A DNA stretch of 64,000 bases. Origin: Nannochloropsis salina CCMP1776. Taxonomy: Eukaryota > Sar > Eustigmatophyceae > Eustigmatales > Monodopsidaceae. Shown in pieces: positions 29,207-41,638 of the stretch (the stretch's first letter is position 1; each line of letters begins with the position of its first letter). Made by a program: the position numbers and the translations under genes. The notes beneath the pieces are model-generated. The model was given only the letters and a program-made list of their open reading frames with translations. It was not told the origin of the DNA and did no database searches. The stretch spans positions 868,001 through 932,000 of the forward strand of contig SDOX01000006.1 of NCBI GenBank assembly GCA_004565275.1, in the 5' to 3' direction.

Positions 29207-31366
29207 ATGACAGGCACGTCCGACATCGAGCTCGGCAAACTGTGTAATGCGTCGTCTAACCTTAAACTCAGCGGGAGCGATGAAGGTCAAAATCGGAAAG
29301 GTTACGACGCATCAAAACCAAGTTCCGCGACATCATTGCGGTGGAATATCCGGAAGCTCAGCGTACCCATAAAAAGAAAGCACCTCGCCAGACTACAGGG
29401 CAATTTGGAATTCCTGGGTCAGCAACACGGTTCGGGACGCGATACCAATATGCCATTTCGAGGCAACGGGGGCGACGTCCTCACAAACAGTAGGGCGGGG
29501 GGTCGAGGCACCACGAGGGGTACCTCCATCAATGAGAGTCTAGGTAGTAAGACAGCAGAGCGGCACATTTTATATAATGTGGTCGGACACGCCGAGAAAG
29601 GGCAAATGTTGGCCTTGATGGGGGCGTCAGGAGCCGGCAAGTCATCTCTGCTTGATTGCATATCCCTGCGCAACCATCGCTTTGAGGGCTGCGTGTACTT
29701 GGATCGGAATCCGGTAGACACGCACTTTTTCTCGACAAGTGCGTACGTACATCAGGTGGACCTCTTTTTCGCGACACTGACAGTCCGAGAGCACCTGACC
29801 TTTCATGCCATGGTGCGTGTGAAGCAGGAAGTGCCGATCGCAGACCGTCTACGTAGAGTGGAAGAGGTAATCGACGCTGTCAATTTGACCAAGGTTGCTG
29901 ACTCCCTGATCGGCGGACCTCAAGCTTTCATCCGAGGCGTCTCGGGGGGGGAGCGGAAGCGCCTGTCCGTTGCGACAGAGCTCCTGTCGGACCCGGAGAT
30001 CATCTTCGCCGATGAGCCAACTTCAGGTTTGGACGCGTTCATGGCACTATCGGGTACGATAAATGAAAGATTACTGAGGAGAAAGAAAAATTTGCCCACA
30101 TATCATGACGGCATCATGAAATTTCTCATGTACGCATTTTAAATTCCAAATACAGTTTGCAAGATACTCAAGGGACTGGCTGACAGTGGGAGGCTGGTGG
30201 CATGCGTCATCCACCAGCCATCATCCGAGATATTTGAGCTTTTCACTCATCTGATGCTTCTGGCCAGGGGCCAGACGGCATATTTCGGTACGCGTGCAGG
30301 CGGTGTCGAATATTTCGCATCGATGCTTGGTCTCGAATGCCCGCAATTTTACAACCCGGCAGACTACCTGATCGAGAAGCTGGCGGTCAACGTGCTGTTG
30401 GAGAAGCCTGAAGTGGCTGTGGAAGATATGCTACGAGTATATCAGTCGTCGGAACTTGCGCGAGATAACGAGGCCTGGATGGCGGACGTGGAGGAGACCG
30501 CAGGTTCAGGAATGGGCGTGGCTGCTCTAGTTTCCAGTCGGGAATTTCCGGCAACGTCGTGGACCCAGTTCGTGGAGAGCTACAAGCGCACGGTCAAGTC
30601 CTACGGACGAGAGCCTGTGCTGGCTAAGGTCCGCTTGGGGCAGGCGATCTCGATGGGGTTGATATTGGGTTTGGTGTATCTGCAGCAGCCGTTTGATTCA
30701 AGTGCTACCAAGAACCGTCTGGGCGCCATGTTCCTGCTAATTATGAATCAAAGCATCGCATCCATGTTCACAGTTTCGCAAGTCATTCCCAAGGACATGG
30801 CTGTTTTTATGCGCGAGTATTTGACAAGCGCCAACCGACCATCGTCCTACTTCCTAGGCCTCTCTCTTGCAGAGGTCCCTTACCAAGTCCTTTTCCCCTG
30901 CATTTTCGGGTCTATAGCTTACTGGCTGATAGGTTTTGCACCAGAAGCGAGCCGATTTTTTATCTTCATCGTGACCCTAGTGCTAATGGCCAACGCGTCG
31001 TGCTCCCTTGGGTATGCTCTTTCCACTCTCACTGGTCATGATGGCGTAGCAGTGGCGCTGGGACCGGTTTTAATGTTGCCTATGAGTCTATATGCCGGCG
31101 TGCTGCATTCATCAGACCACGTTCCCTGGTACTTTGTGCCGTTGGACAAGGTTTCCATGATCAAATATGCATTTCAGGCTATTGTCCTAAACGAGTACGG
31201 TTCAGATAAGTACACACCGCAACTCCGCAACTTCGTATTCGAGTACATCGGCGTGCAGGAAGGGCAAATTGGCTTTTGTATTGCGATGCTAGTTGTGCTC
31301 CTTTTCGGATTCCGCTTCCTTGCTTACGTCTTCCTTCTAATTCGAGCAAAGCGAGCATTGATGTAA
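29207..31366 (+). CDS. ABCG-family half ABC transporter (NBD-TMD)
   Basis: Two exons (29207-30053, 30156-31366) give 685 residues. The 102-bp intron interrupts the nucleotide-binding domain just after the D-loop, and the join reads MALSVCKILKGLADSGRL in phase. Features: Walker A GASGAGKSS at about 139, Q-loop area TSAYVHQVDLFFATLTVREH, signature VSGGERKRLS, Walker B IIFADEPTSGLD, and the H-loop CVIHQPSSEIFEL. The NBD precedes the membrane domain, the reverse order that defines ABCG/White. About six membrane segments lie between residues 440 and 685 (QAISMGLILGLVYLQQ; IFGSIAYWLIGFAPEASRFF; IAMLVVLLFGFRFLAYVFLL). Half transporters work as homo- or heterodimers, usually exporting lipids, sterols or xenobiotics; the substrate here is unknown. 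The first 95 residues are basic and disordered. The start is the first ATG close to the conserved region. Confidence 0.88.
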
Positions 31367-31816
31367 AATTGTCTGGCGAGGACATCATGCCGTAGAATTT
31401 CAAATCGAAAAATTAAGCATGCTCTAAATCAGATGCGTCCTAAAGCACATCGGTATAATCGGCGGCTGGTGTGTGTGTGTGGATAAGATCGCGTGTCCAG
31501 GACAGCTGTATCGTGCAGCATTTGCACAACTTTGAGGAAATAACAAGTGGACGAGCTAAATGTTGAACCTCATTATCGTTATATTGTTTTCTTTTTGTTT
31601 TTTCGAGGAGGAGAGCTGCATTACCGGTCTTGGGCCTTCAACATAACTGAGGCGACGGGAGGTTAATATTGAACTTGTTTCTGGCCCATACAGCTTTCGT
31701 CCAAAATATAAAAAGGTCTTTTATGTCAGAAATTTGGTTTCGCGTGCGTTCAATAGGTCTTAAAACTGACAGTCTGATTTTTATGCCAACCAATAATTCT
31801 AGCGGTCAAAGAAAAG
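31367..31816. other. Intergenic, no gene seen
   Basis: About 450 bp between two plus-strand genes. It contains a short GTGTGTGTGTGTG run near 31470 and T-rich stretches. No supported ORF; a plus frame at 31669-31923 overlaps IFT57 exon 1 in another frame and is rejected. Confidence 0.35.
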
Positions 31817-32986
31817 ATGCCTATCGCAAGTCAAATGGCATCCGCCGCCGAAATTGGGATAGGAAGCATAACGGAGCCTCAAGACTGGGACGCTATCGAG
31901 GTATTTGTGCCTTTTCGGACTAAATGGCATTAAAAAACGTTAGACAATACCTAATTTCATATACTCATATATATTCAGGGCACATGTTATCTCACAATGG
32001 AGTCTATAGCCGAAAAACTGAAAATACTTGATTCAAGGATTGGTACATCCTCCATGTCTCCTCCTAGCGTGGATCGCCTTTCCTTTGTTGTACAGCAGCC
32101 AACTCAGCGCGAGCTATTTCTTGAGGTGGGATTTTGGTTGATTGAAAGGTTAGATAGGACGCAGAGCGAGTTTTCGTATGCACAGCGCCGTAAAAGTGTT
32201 GAAGATCTTGTCACAGATGTTTCGGAACGAAAAATCTTGCAGCAGTGTGGCGAAGAAGCTATGAGAGACTTTGAGTTGGGCCGCGGAAAAGCGGTCTGTC
32301 GTGTCCTTGATAGCCTTTGTGATCTCGTATTAGCCAAAGTAGGGTTTCGCTGGCAGAGGCCTCTCCATACAATTTGTAGGGAGATTCCGCTGAAGGCTGA
32401 CAGCAAGGAGACAGAAGCCGTCCTAACATCCATAAAAGAATCATTTCCAATGCTCTTGCACCTTCAGGATCCCTCAGCTGATGACCAACAGAATACTAAT
32501 AGCGTAAAGGGATGTAAGGCAGAAAGGAAGAATAGCGATCACACGTCTTACCGACTTCATGATCAGAGTGAAAGTAAGGAGCAGCGGTATAAAGCACGAG
32601 TTCTCCAGCTGAAAAGTCAAGTCATCGATCAGCAAAACGTATGTCAATTACAATCAAGACGGATACAAGTCCTCAAAAACGATCTACGAAAGCTAAATGA
32701 GCGTTGCGTGCGACTGCAGCAAAAAGAAAGGGAGGCATTAAGTGATAACCCACTAGGATGCATGTCCTCACCAGAAGCCAGTGCTGACAGTAAAGATGTA
32801 ACTTGCACTCCTCCAATTGTAAGGTTGAAAATTGCGGACATGAAAATGAAGGAGGAGATCCCAGCTCTGAAATTCAAGATGGGTATAATCCGGCATTCTC
32901 TCTTCAGTGAAGTGAGCTATTCAAATTCTACCCACAATGATTGTGTGAGTGCGACACCTGTTAACGATTACGATGAAGATGAATAA
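31817..32986 (+). CDS. IFT57: Intraflagellar transport protein IFT57 (IFT-B subunit)
   Basis: Two exons (31817-31900, 31979-32986) give 363 residues; human IFT57 has 429. The join reads DWDAIEGTCYLTMESIAEKL in phase. Matches along the length: the N-terminal YLTMESIAEKLKILD (human VMEDLVEKLKLL), the calponin-homology-like block REVELFLEVGFWLIERL-type region, LGRGKAVCRVLDSLCDLVLA with VGFRWQRPLH (human YGEHVCYVLDCFAEEAL, GFTWKRPIY), a shortened acidic linker, a coiled coil at about 225-285 (RVLQLKSQVIDQQNVCQLQS), and the diagnostic tail PPIVRLKIADMKMKEEIPAL followed by MGIIRHSLF (human IGIVEHTLLQ). IFT57 pairs with IFT20 and helps tether the IFT-B complex to kinesin-II. The YFA...NPGEQF block typical of animals is poorly conserved. 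The N-terminal exon is short and its ATG is the first available in frame. Confidence 0.8.
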
Positions 32987-33335
32987 GATAAACAATATAC
33001 AGGACATCGCGTTGATCATCGGGTCGGAGATAAAGAAAAAACTATCTTCTATAGATATCATGACGACTGCGGAGAGAGACTTTGTGCGCTCACATTTCTA
33101 TTTATGATTCATATTGGATGGTGCGATAGCCGTCTCTATTTAAATCTCTCGTAGACTACATCCTCAAGATGCATCTGGTAGACAGCTCTCATAGATTATT
33201 CGACACGCACGTGCTCGCGCGATCCATATCGAGTTTCTCCCTGACTCCTAGTCAAAATCTATGCAAGGCAAAGCAACATCAATAGCTGACGGCACGATGG
33301 CCTTTTATACCCGTTCGCTCCCTTCCACGCCGAAT
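32987..33335. other. Intergenic between convergent genes
   Basis: About 350 bp between the 3' ends of IFT57 and the thioredoxin gene. No ORF or RNA gene recognised. Confidence 0.35.
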
Positions 33336-34042
33336 TCATATATTTTGGGAGATCACGTCCTCGAGCCGTTCTGGGTCCGCACCAGAAATGGAGTCCACAC
33401 GCTTTCCGTTCTTCCAGAAGTGAAAGGCCGGAACCGATCGCACGCCCTCGCGTTTGAGGAGCTGTCCCGCTTCAGGTGTGGAGTCACCAATTACCTTCAC
33501 GAAAACTGCATCAAAGCGCGAGGACATCTCATCAAATTTCGGAGCCATCATCTTGCAGGGTCCGCACCATGTCGTGGAGTAATCGACGATCAGGAGCTTT
33601 TCACCAGCGCCCGTTACCAGCTGCAGATGAAGTAGACAAAGAGACGTTAGATAATGCTAAATACTGACTAGACCAAGAAAAACGAACAGCAGTGAGGGCG
33701 GGTGAAAAATGATTGCACGCGCCATCAAGGGAGAGGGTTGAAGAACGAGACAGACGTCAGGCCGCGTAAGGAAAGAGCAAGTAAATCCAGACTACACTCG
33801 GTGCCAATCCATTGCGGTGCCGGATATATAACGGGCAACTGATGATGTCAAGCATGATTTAACAAGGGGGGACACCTTACCTTATCGAAGTCATCAGGGG
33901 AGGACGCTTCGACTACTGCCTGCTGGCGAACGAGCTGAACCCTTGATGCCCTGCTGCCTTGGACGGGTGGTGCAACGAAGGCGTCCGACACAGAAAGGAG
34001 GACGGCTCCAAGAAGGAAAAAGTAAAGCAAGGTTCTCGTCAT
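33336..34042 (-). CDS. Plastid-targeted thioredoxin
   Basis: Two exons on the minus strand (34042-33881 and 33620-33336) give 148 residues; the join reads DDFDKLVTGAGEKLL in phase. The N-terminus is a bipartite plastid leader of the stramenopile type: a hydrophobic signal peptide (LLYFFLLGAVLLSVS) ending at SDA-FVAPP, with the Phe at the cleavage site, followed by a basic Ser/Arg-rich transit stretch. The mature part is a thioredoxin fold of about 105 residues with the active site TTWCGPCKMMAPKF, the cis-Pro block RSVPAFHFWKNG and the final ALPERLEDVI-type helix (here PERLEDVISQNI). It would reduce disulfides of stromal enzymes using ferredoxin- or NADPH-dependent reductase. The WCGPC site and length fit m/f/y-type plastid thioredoxins; which subtype cannot be told. 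The gene is divergent from CPN10. Confidence 0.9.
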
Positions 34043-34576
34043 AATGCTTTGCTACGACAGGGGAATTTTCACAGCAACCTCCAACTTTTGCGGGTCCTAG
34101 TGGCACCTTGCGGTAAGGCGAAGGTTGACGGGGTCGGACAATGGAGAGATGCATGAGGACGAAGTACGAGGGGAAAAAATCAAGGCCGGCGAAGCACACC
34201 TCTCAGTCCCGAAGGTCAGGATCTCCGAGTCGCTGTCTCGCGTTCACTCCCAGCTTGAGCCTGCGGCGTATGCGGCAGCGTGGATCTAATTGCAAGGCGC
34301 CGGGGGGCCGCATTCTCTCATTTCGCCCCTGGAGGCGAGTCGCAGCGACGCCCTAAAGAACACTCGAGAAGGACCGCGAGGTTCTCGCGGTCGCTTTGGG
34401 GTGGGAGCAGGCCGCGTGTGAGCGGTGTTGCACGTGTCCACAAAAACCAGACCCACAGTATCATATCGTCCTCATATTTTTTTCAACGCGTACAATTCCA
34501 AGTTGTTTCACCCAGCAGGAAAAACCACGTACTAGCCAGACCTCCCCCACTCCATCCACTACCTAGTCAGTCAGAC
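34043..34576. promoter_or_regulatory. Bidirectional promoter region, thioredoxin / CPN10
   Basis: About 530 bp between divergent start codons at 34042 (minus) and 34577 (plus). A near-palindromic sequence around 34360-34400 (CTCGAGAAGGACCGCGAGG then TTCTCGCGGTC) could be a regulatory or structural element; CPN10 genes are often heat-inducible. No specific heat-shock element is claimed. Confidence 0.35.
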
Positions 34577-35140
34577 ATGGTGAGTGCCAAGTCCTTGAAA
34601 TACTGCCAGAGGGCTCAATCCCTCGCACACTTTTCTGGATCACGTAATGATGTAATTTTATAATATCATTATAATGTGCTTTTAGTGCTTGGCACTCAGG
34701 GTGTGGATTTTGAAGTTTCGAGATGGAGGGAAAGAAATAATGCCCCATCTCATCCTCTTACAACTTTTGCGGCTGTGTAAGGCTAGCTGTACTGCGTAAG
34801 CAATCATATTTACATCATTCATTTCCGTTCACCCGTTGTTCACCAGTCCCTCCGCAAGCTTATTCCTCTCGCCGACCGCATCCTTGTGCAGCGCATCTTG
34901 CCAAAGACCCAGACAGCTGGCGGGGTCTTCCTCCCGGAGACCAAATTAGACAAGCCGAATGAAGGCAAAGTCATTGCAATTGGTGCAGGTGGACGCAAGG
35001 CAGACGGAACGCTGATCCCCCCCAGCGTCAAGGAGGGGGACACAGTGCTTCTGCCTGAGTATGGCGGCCACACGGTGAAATTGGGGGATGAAGAGTACCA
35101 GCTGTTTAGGGACGAGGATCTGCTGGGAAAGTTTACGTAG
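34577..35140 (+). CDS. HSPE1: Chaperonin 10 (GroES/CPN10)
   Basis: Exon 1 contributes only the ATG at 34577-34579, followed at once by a GTGAGT donor. Exon 2 (34847-35140) follows an acceptor in TTCACCAG and completes a 98-residue protein: MSLRKLIPLADRILVQRI, then GGVFLPET, GKVIAIGAGGRKADG, VKEGDTVLLPEYGG, YQLFRDEDLLGKF. These are the GroES roof, mobile-loop and core blocks. GroES heptamers cap Hsp60/GroEL during ATP-driven folding. The short N-terminus without a clear leader suggests the mitochondrial form, whose import signal is usually uncleaved; a cytosolic start cannot be excluded. A plastid form would carry a bipartite leader, which is absent. The start-codon exon is notable because simple ORF callers would miss the true ATG. 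Confidence 0.92.
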
Positions 35141-35516
35141 AGGGGCGAGGGCGGTAAATAAGGTGCTGAAGCTGCATTCGGAAACAGAGTGAAGGCTTGG
35201 TTCGCATAGCGATGGCTTCTCACATACCGCACTAGCGGCATGGAACGGCCTCTTTCAAGTGCGGATAGGGGAATGACTTCAGATATGTAGTATACGTTGC
35301 ATGACGGCCCCTTGACATAATCACTCGAAAAGAAGCTCCATGTCACTCTCTTTTTTCGATGTTTACATCCAGGGGTTTTCCACGTCGGGAGATCTCTGTT
35401 TCTTTCACGTTGGGACATTGAAAAGTACCTCGTACTATGCTTTTAGTAGAATGCACATCTGCATCCTAAGATAGACTGATTAACATCAGAAAAATAACCC
35501 ATTAGGGTTGTTTAGA

Positions 35517-38500
35517 CTAGATATTTTCGTTCACGGCCATTCTCACGTCGTATGAAACACCCTCAGAGGCCACTGACTGGTCTCCACCCTGACCTTGTGC
35601 GCACAAACGGTTGAAGATGACCTCAATCTGAGTCTCGCCCAAGGCGTACTCGATGATGCTGCACATTGCCTTGCCTGACTCCAGCCGTTCGAACATGTCA
35701 GCAAGTGACAAGGGTCCCGTACATCCTCTTCCTCCCCCCCCCTCCTCACTCGAGCTCGCTCGTGCTGGCAGGCTGAAGCGAGATGTCAGCCACGAGGCGC
35801 GCTCGATGAGTCGCACCCCTGTCCCGAATTGTTCTGTCAGGAATTCGCATAAGCGTTCGGCACTTTCTTCTGCCAACAGCCACTCGGCCAGTGTCAGGGC
35901 AGGGACTTCGCCCCCGTCCCGGACTATCGCCCATATTATCGCTCCTGAACCCGTCTCACACACAAGCCCCGCCCAATCAGGCCGGCCCCATGCCCTACAA
36001 GCGTCCTTAACATCTGGCAGAGTGAGAGAGCGGCGGCTACCCAGGCGGTCTTGCACCACGCCAGCCAGCTCCGCCGGAGTTGAAGCTCTCACCTTCACTT
36101 CCAGCTCGAAGCCTTCCCCAAATTTGGACTTGAGGTGCTGCGGCGTACCAAGACAGCGAAGTTTACCCGCAACCATGATTGCAATTCTTGTGCAAAGCGC
36201 TTCTGCCTCCTCCATAGAGTGCGTGGTGAGGACAATGGAGCTCTGCTTGCTCCGAATGGCGGACAGGACGTCCCAGACCTTGCGTCGACTAGCAGGGTCC
36301 ATCCCCGTCGACGGCTCGTCGGCAAAAATGACACTGGGATCGCCGATGGTGGCTATGGCCATGCTCACCTTGCGCTGGTTCCCGCCGGAAAGAGACCCAG
36401 CGGCCTTGTCAGCAAAATCCAGCAGATCCATCTCGTTCATCTTGGCAACGACCAAGGCCGGGATACTTGGTTCCGGCAGCCCCTTGATGCGCGCAAACAG
36501 CGTAAGATGTTCCCGTGTGGTAAGGACATCGATCAATGCTGAGAATTGTGGACAAAAGCCAATATTTTTGCGCAATTTTGATTGCTCGGTCGTGATGCTG
36601 TACCCAGCCACGTAGGCGGCGCCCGAAGTCGGTGGGAATTCGCCGGACAGCATGGAAAGGGTCGTGGTCTTGCCCGCCCCATTGATGCCCAAGAAACCAA
36701 AGGTCTCACCCTTGGGAATCCCGAAACTCAGGCCCCGGACTGCAACCTTCGGGCCTCGTGCAGTCTGAAAGACCTTGCGGAGTGCCTCAAGCCGAATCAC
36801 ATCATTAACACGTCTGCTTTCTCCGCATAAAACACGCTCAGCCTCTGCCTTCACGTCTTCGTCGTCGTAGTCGTCCTCCTCGCCACCTTCGACGTCAGTT
36901 GCACCCCCTTGTGCCCCTTTCTCAGTGCTTTTACGGGTATGTCCCCTAGTAGGTCCAAGCTTTGTTTTTCGCCCCAATACCCACGACTTGGGTCGCCACG
37001 CAGCCAGAGCGGCGATCCAAGGTTGAGCGCGGGCGTGCTCGATGATGAGTGTGATGAGGAAGTATAATAATGCTTCCACCAACATAAAGATGATGTTTGC
37101 CAAAGTAACATCCCAGTGCAGTGGTGTCAAAGGCTCTGTGATAGAAATGCCTGCGGCTGTGATTTTGGGACACACATCATCTACGCATAATGCTAGCTGG
37201 AGAAGGCCATCTCCAAAACAAAACGGTGGAAAGAGCCTGAAGACATAGCGAAGTTTGAGATTGATGGCTCGCGTGCTGTCGATCAGGGACAGAACGAATG
37301 ATACGATGGAAAGAACGAGCCCGGTTAAAAAATTGATAAAGAGGACCACGGTCTGCGCGGCGCTATGACTAGAAAAGCAGAAGGTCCAAACGTAGGTAAA
37401 TGCCGTCGCAGCTGGTGCAAACGCGATAAAAAGGAGCACGAAAGCGCCTCCAGCTTGACCTGTCGTGTAGGACTTGACTCCGAACGCGTACATTAATGCG
37501 AGTGTTATCCCCAAGGACGGGAGCCAAGAGAGCACGTCCCATGCGAAGTTGGCCAGCCAGTAGGCCAGAAGTGAAATTCCGCTTATTATCTGCTGATGTT
37601 TTGCCTTCGACTCAGCCTCTTTGACGATGAAAATCGCGATACTCGCACTGATGAAGGATAACCCAATCAAAACAAACGTACTGGCTGTGTTCGCTTCGAT
37701 CAAAAATGAAGCTCGCTGCTCTTCATGTGTCAACGGCAAAGGATGATTTCGGATGATGATAAGAGGCTGGTCGTCTGCAGTCGTTGCCGGAGACCCTACC
37801 AAATTCCGTAGGATGGCATTCGATGCAAGGTTCATGTACACACCTGCCCCGTGCAAGGCGGAGGCGTTCAGCAATATATTATACGTATAGTGTGTTGGAT
37901 CAGTCGAATTCGCAAAAGTTAAAGCGCCGTAGCGCGATGCAGGGCCCGTGGTGCGGGCAATGGCCGTGTTAGCCAAGTACCTGCTCATTCTCAGGACATC
38001 CGTGGCACCCACGGCACAGGTGTAGAAGGGATCCTCATCGGCTGCGTCATCGCTGCTATCAGAAGCCACATCGATGTACGATGCATAAAGTCCGCGATCA
38101 TAATCGAATTCGCTCATAATAGCGCGAGAAGCAGGAGAATGTGCGAGTACAGGGAATGGATTGCGAGCCTCCGGGACAAGGTCCGCATTCAGCATGTTGG
38201 GAGAAAGAACCAGACTGTCTTGAATCAAGGGGTTACCCAGAAGTTTTATGAGACTGAGCCCGAAAAGAATAAGGATAGCAGGCAAAACGAGCAAACAACA
38301 TTGGGATTTTCGGTCCCTCGCTGCGTAAATGTACCGTTTCACCAGGAGAGCTTTCACGTGACGTTCGAAAGAGACGTTCCTGTTGTCCATATTGGTCGCA
38401 ACCGCCGGAGAATTGCCTGTGTCGCTAGCACTCCCCTCTGCGGAATCCAACCCCTGCACAGGAAGGGACGGCGATGCTACAGGCGCACAAGGCTTACTGC

Positions 38501-41500
38501 GAGTCGAGACCCTGTCTTCTCCAATCCGCAGGAAGACTTCGAATAGCGTTGTGACAGAAATCCCGTAGGTAGAAATCTGCAGTTCCCCGTGGTCTTTACG
38601 CGCATCAATTTCTCTAAATAAGCCTGGAAAAACAGGACTGGCGCTAAATGGAAGACGGAAGGCCAGTTCAGCGCCCGCATCGCTTATCACCTCGGCTGCA
38701 GGAACAGCTCCACGAACTGCCTCCACGATGGGTGCCGAGGGCGTAGCTTGCTCTTTTTTCACTATTACAAGGGTGTATCCTACTCCGTACCTCGATTTCA
38801 AGAAAAGGCTGGAGCCTAGGGCCTTGAGCCGGCCGTCCGCCATGACGGCGATACGGTCACCCAACATGTCGGCCTCATCCATAAAATGCGTGGACAGAAG
38901 CATGACGCGCCCGCGTTTGTTCCGTTCTAGCACGCTCCAGATCTGCCGTCGCGAGTAGGTATCAACGCCAGATGTCGGCTCGTCCAGCAGAACAACTTTC
39001 GAATCTCCAATCAAAGCCATTCCCAAGCTAAGCTTTCGCTTCATGCCTCCAGAAAGCTGACTGGACTCCACTTGAGCCTTGTCCTGGAGCCCAACCTCCT
39101 GAATCATCCTCTCCACGGCATCTTTTAGCGTCCGCCCCGGCCGCACGCCCTTAAGAACCCCATATACTTCGAGGTGTTCTGCAACTGTCAATTCCGGCCA
39201 GAGGGTGTCATGTTGAGGACAAAGACCCATGTTTTGACGGATGCGAGCCATATCATGATTCAAAGACAGGCCTCTGACCCGCGCATCTCCCGCTGTGGGC
39301 GGCACTAGCCCAGTGAGCATGCTTATTGTTGTAGACTTGCCCGCGCCGTTGTGCCCGAGCAGCACGGTTATTTGCCCTTCGTAGATCGCCATGTCTAGTC
39401 GGTCAACCGCCACTCGATTCCCTGAGGTTGTCGCAAAAACCTTTCTCAGGCTCTGTATCTCTAAGCTTCGTCCCTCCGCTGCTTGTCCGCGTAAAGCTGG
39501 TTCTACGGCTTCAACTAAAGGAGCATTCTCCTCATCGATACCCTCGTGCTCATCTCCCATACCACCTCTGCTGAGGATATCATCTTCTGTCAGCGTCAAG
39601 AGCGGTTCTCCCCTCTCACTGGAGGCATTACTGTCGAGCATCCCTCCAAAGATTCGCCGGCCTCGGCGCCGACCACGAGGTTCCTCGTCCATTCGCCCTC
39701 GCCAATAGGATGGAAGAAACGGGAAGTAAAAGGGTAAATGAGTACCAAACTCAGATGGAAGAACAGCCTCGAGGTAAGCGGCAAGCAGACCGTATAATAC
39801 GGCGTCTAGGAGCAGCATCCCCACCGCCGCAGCGTAGGAAAAATTGGTCTCCGCGGGTTGGAGGAAGACATTGTCCCATTGCAGGCCCATTAGCCCCCCC
39901 TCGAAGGCCGCCAGGACATCTGCGCCCAGGCCAAGACAGGTTGGAGCGAGGAGACACGCAGCAGCTTTCGTTCTGATGCCTGCGACGCCGGGCCCCGTCA
40001 GAGCGTAGTAGGGGAAAAAGGAGGCGAAGAAGATGACCGTTCCTGCGGTGGCCGCCGTCTTGGCCTTGCTGAAGAATGTGGAGACGAGGAAGACGAACAT
40101 GACCAAGGCCAAAGAGAACACCAGCAGGAAGAGGAAGATGAGAAATGAGTTGGAGTAGCTGAAGGCTGTGCGCGCGCCTAGAAGCGTCATGAGGGAGACG
40201 GTCACCGTGGATTGGGCGACCATCGTCAGCACCCAAGAGAGGTTCGCAGCCCAAGAGGACAGGCCCATAATCTTCATAGTTTCCTTGATCTTCGTCTCCT
40301 TCTCAAGGACAAGGGCACGCAGGTAGCGGGAGACTGGATAAAGGAAGGCGAGGACGAAGAAGAGGGCCAGCGAGGCCGCGATCACGGTGAGGAAATCGTC
40401 CGAGTGAAAGGCGGGCTCCGGGAAGAGCCCAAGCGAGATAGTCGTCTCGATGGGTCCGCGACTTGAAGCCTCGTTCAAAATGAAATCATCCACCGCTTTT
40501 TGTAGCGTCGAAAATGCCGTGTAGGTGTAGCCAAAGAGGAAATCTGCCTTGGCGGGTTTGACAAAGGGGTTGACCAGGAACTGGGTGGTGGGGACCGTGT
40601 ATTGGAAGGCGCACTTGGCATGCAAGCATCCCACTGTCTCCTGCACCGTCTCAAACGTCTGAGTGAAGTTAACGCGGACCGAATAGTCCCACCGAGGGCC
40701 CCGCGGATCCACCTCATTGACCACGATGGCGGCGGCCACCTTCACACCGTCTTCGTAACCCTGGGCCGTCACGTTGGCTTCTAGGGCCGCCTGAGAGGGA
40801 AGGAAAACAATCGCTTCTTCAAGTGGACCCACCCATGTCAAAGTGTCTAGCAAGTGCGTGTAGAGAGACTGAGTAGCCGCCACCAGGGAAGGCGAGGACG
40901 CGGTGGCGGGGCACACAACGAGGACAGCCTTGGAGCGGAAGTACGCCTGAGTGACCTGGTCCAGCGTGGGGGAAGGGTTGTTTGCGAGGGCAGAAATATT
41001 CTGCAAAGCTAACAACGAGTTGACTTGCTCGTACAGCTGGCTGTCATCGCCGACGGTCAGGGTGTAAAAGGGATAGCCCTTGCCCGAGGGGGTGTACCCG
41101 TACTCCATGTAAAAGGGTGGCAGGCGGGGATCAAGCTCCGTTAGCTCACCTCGGTAGTACCCTGGCTCCACACACGTGTCGGGTGGTTGTAAGCACTGCA
41201 GAAGAGGGACGCCGGTGAGGTTCGCGGACAGACTGGGCGCGTAAAAATCGAAGCCTTTGGTTTGGCCACAGGCGTAGGCCACGTTCGGCGCGTCACGTTT
41301 TGTGCAAATAGTTTTGATCCAGACCAACAGACCGATGAAAAAAACAGGGATGGCAACCTGCCATTAGATTTATACGAAAATGATGGGCGATGAATGTAAG
41401 CAGCGTGCCCCAATGGAGGTATACGTTGGCGCATATTTCAAAGGAGAAGAGGTCAAGAGCTAGTGCTGCAACGTATGCATATGCAAAGAAGCCAGTTCCA

Positions 41501-41638
41501 TGCAGAGCGAGATGGCATTTCCCACAACGCATTCCAGATCAAGAAACATACCTCACAAAAAGTAGAAATCCAGTGCCGGCGCTTTAGCAGGATATTTTTC
41601 CATAGGATGGCTCGAAGTTGATGTGCCGTGGAGACCAT
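35517..41638 (-). CDS. Full-size ABCA-subfamily ABC transporter
   Basis: Two exons (41638-41552, then one giant exon 41357-35517) give 1975 residues. Exon 1 encodes MVSTAHQLRAILWKNILLKR up to TFCE; exon 2 continues with the first membrane helix (VAIPVFFIGLLVW), as in all ABCA proteins. A large extracytoplasmic loop (about 50-340) is followed by a helix bundle (about 345-570), NBD1 (Walker A GHNGAGKST at about 695; LSGGMKRKLS; LLDEPTSGVD), a regulatory linker, the second membrane half (FVLIGLSFISASIAIFIV and onward, loop about 1110-1290), and NBD2 (Walker A GINGAGKTTT at about 1585; LSGGNQRKVS; FADEPSTGMD). ABCA transporters move phospholipids, sterols or other lipids across membranes. The second NBD has its usual STGMDP. 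The C-terminal tail after about 1800 includes a low-complexity Glu/Gly stretch. Substrate and membrane are not predictable from sequence. Confidence 0.93.

Noticed and set aside
36135-36542. Plus-strand ORFs across the ABCA gene (also 35653-36615)
   Set aside because: Antisense to the second nucleotide-binding domain of ABCA, whose motifs fix the coding strand.
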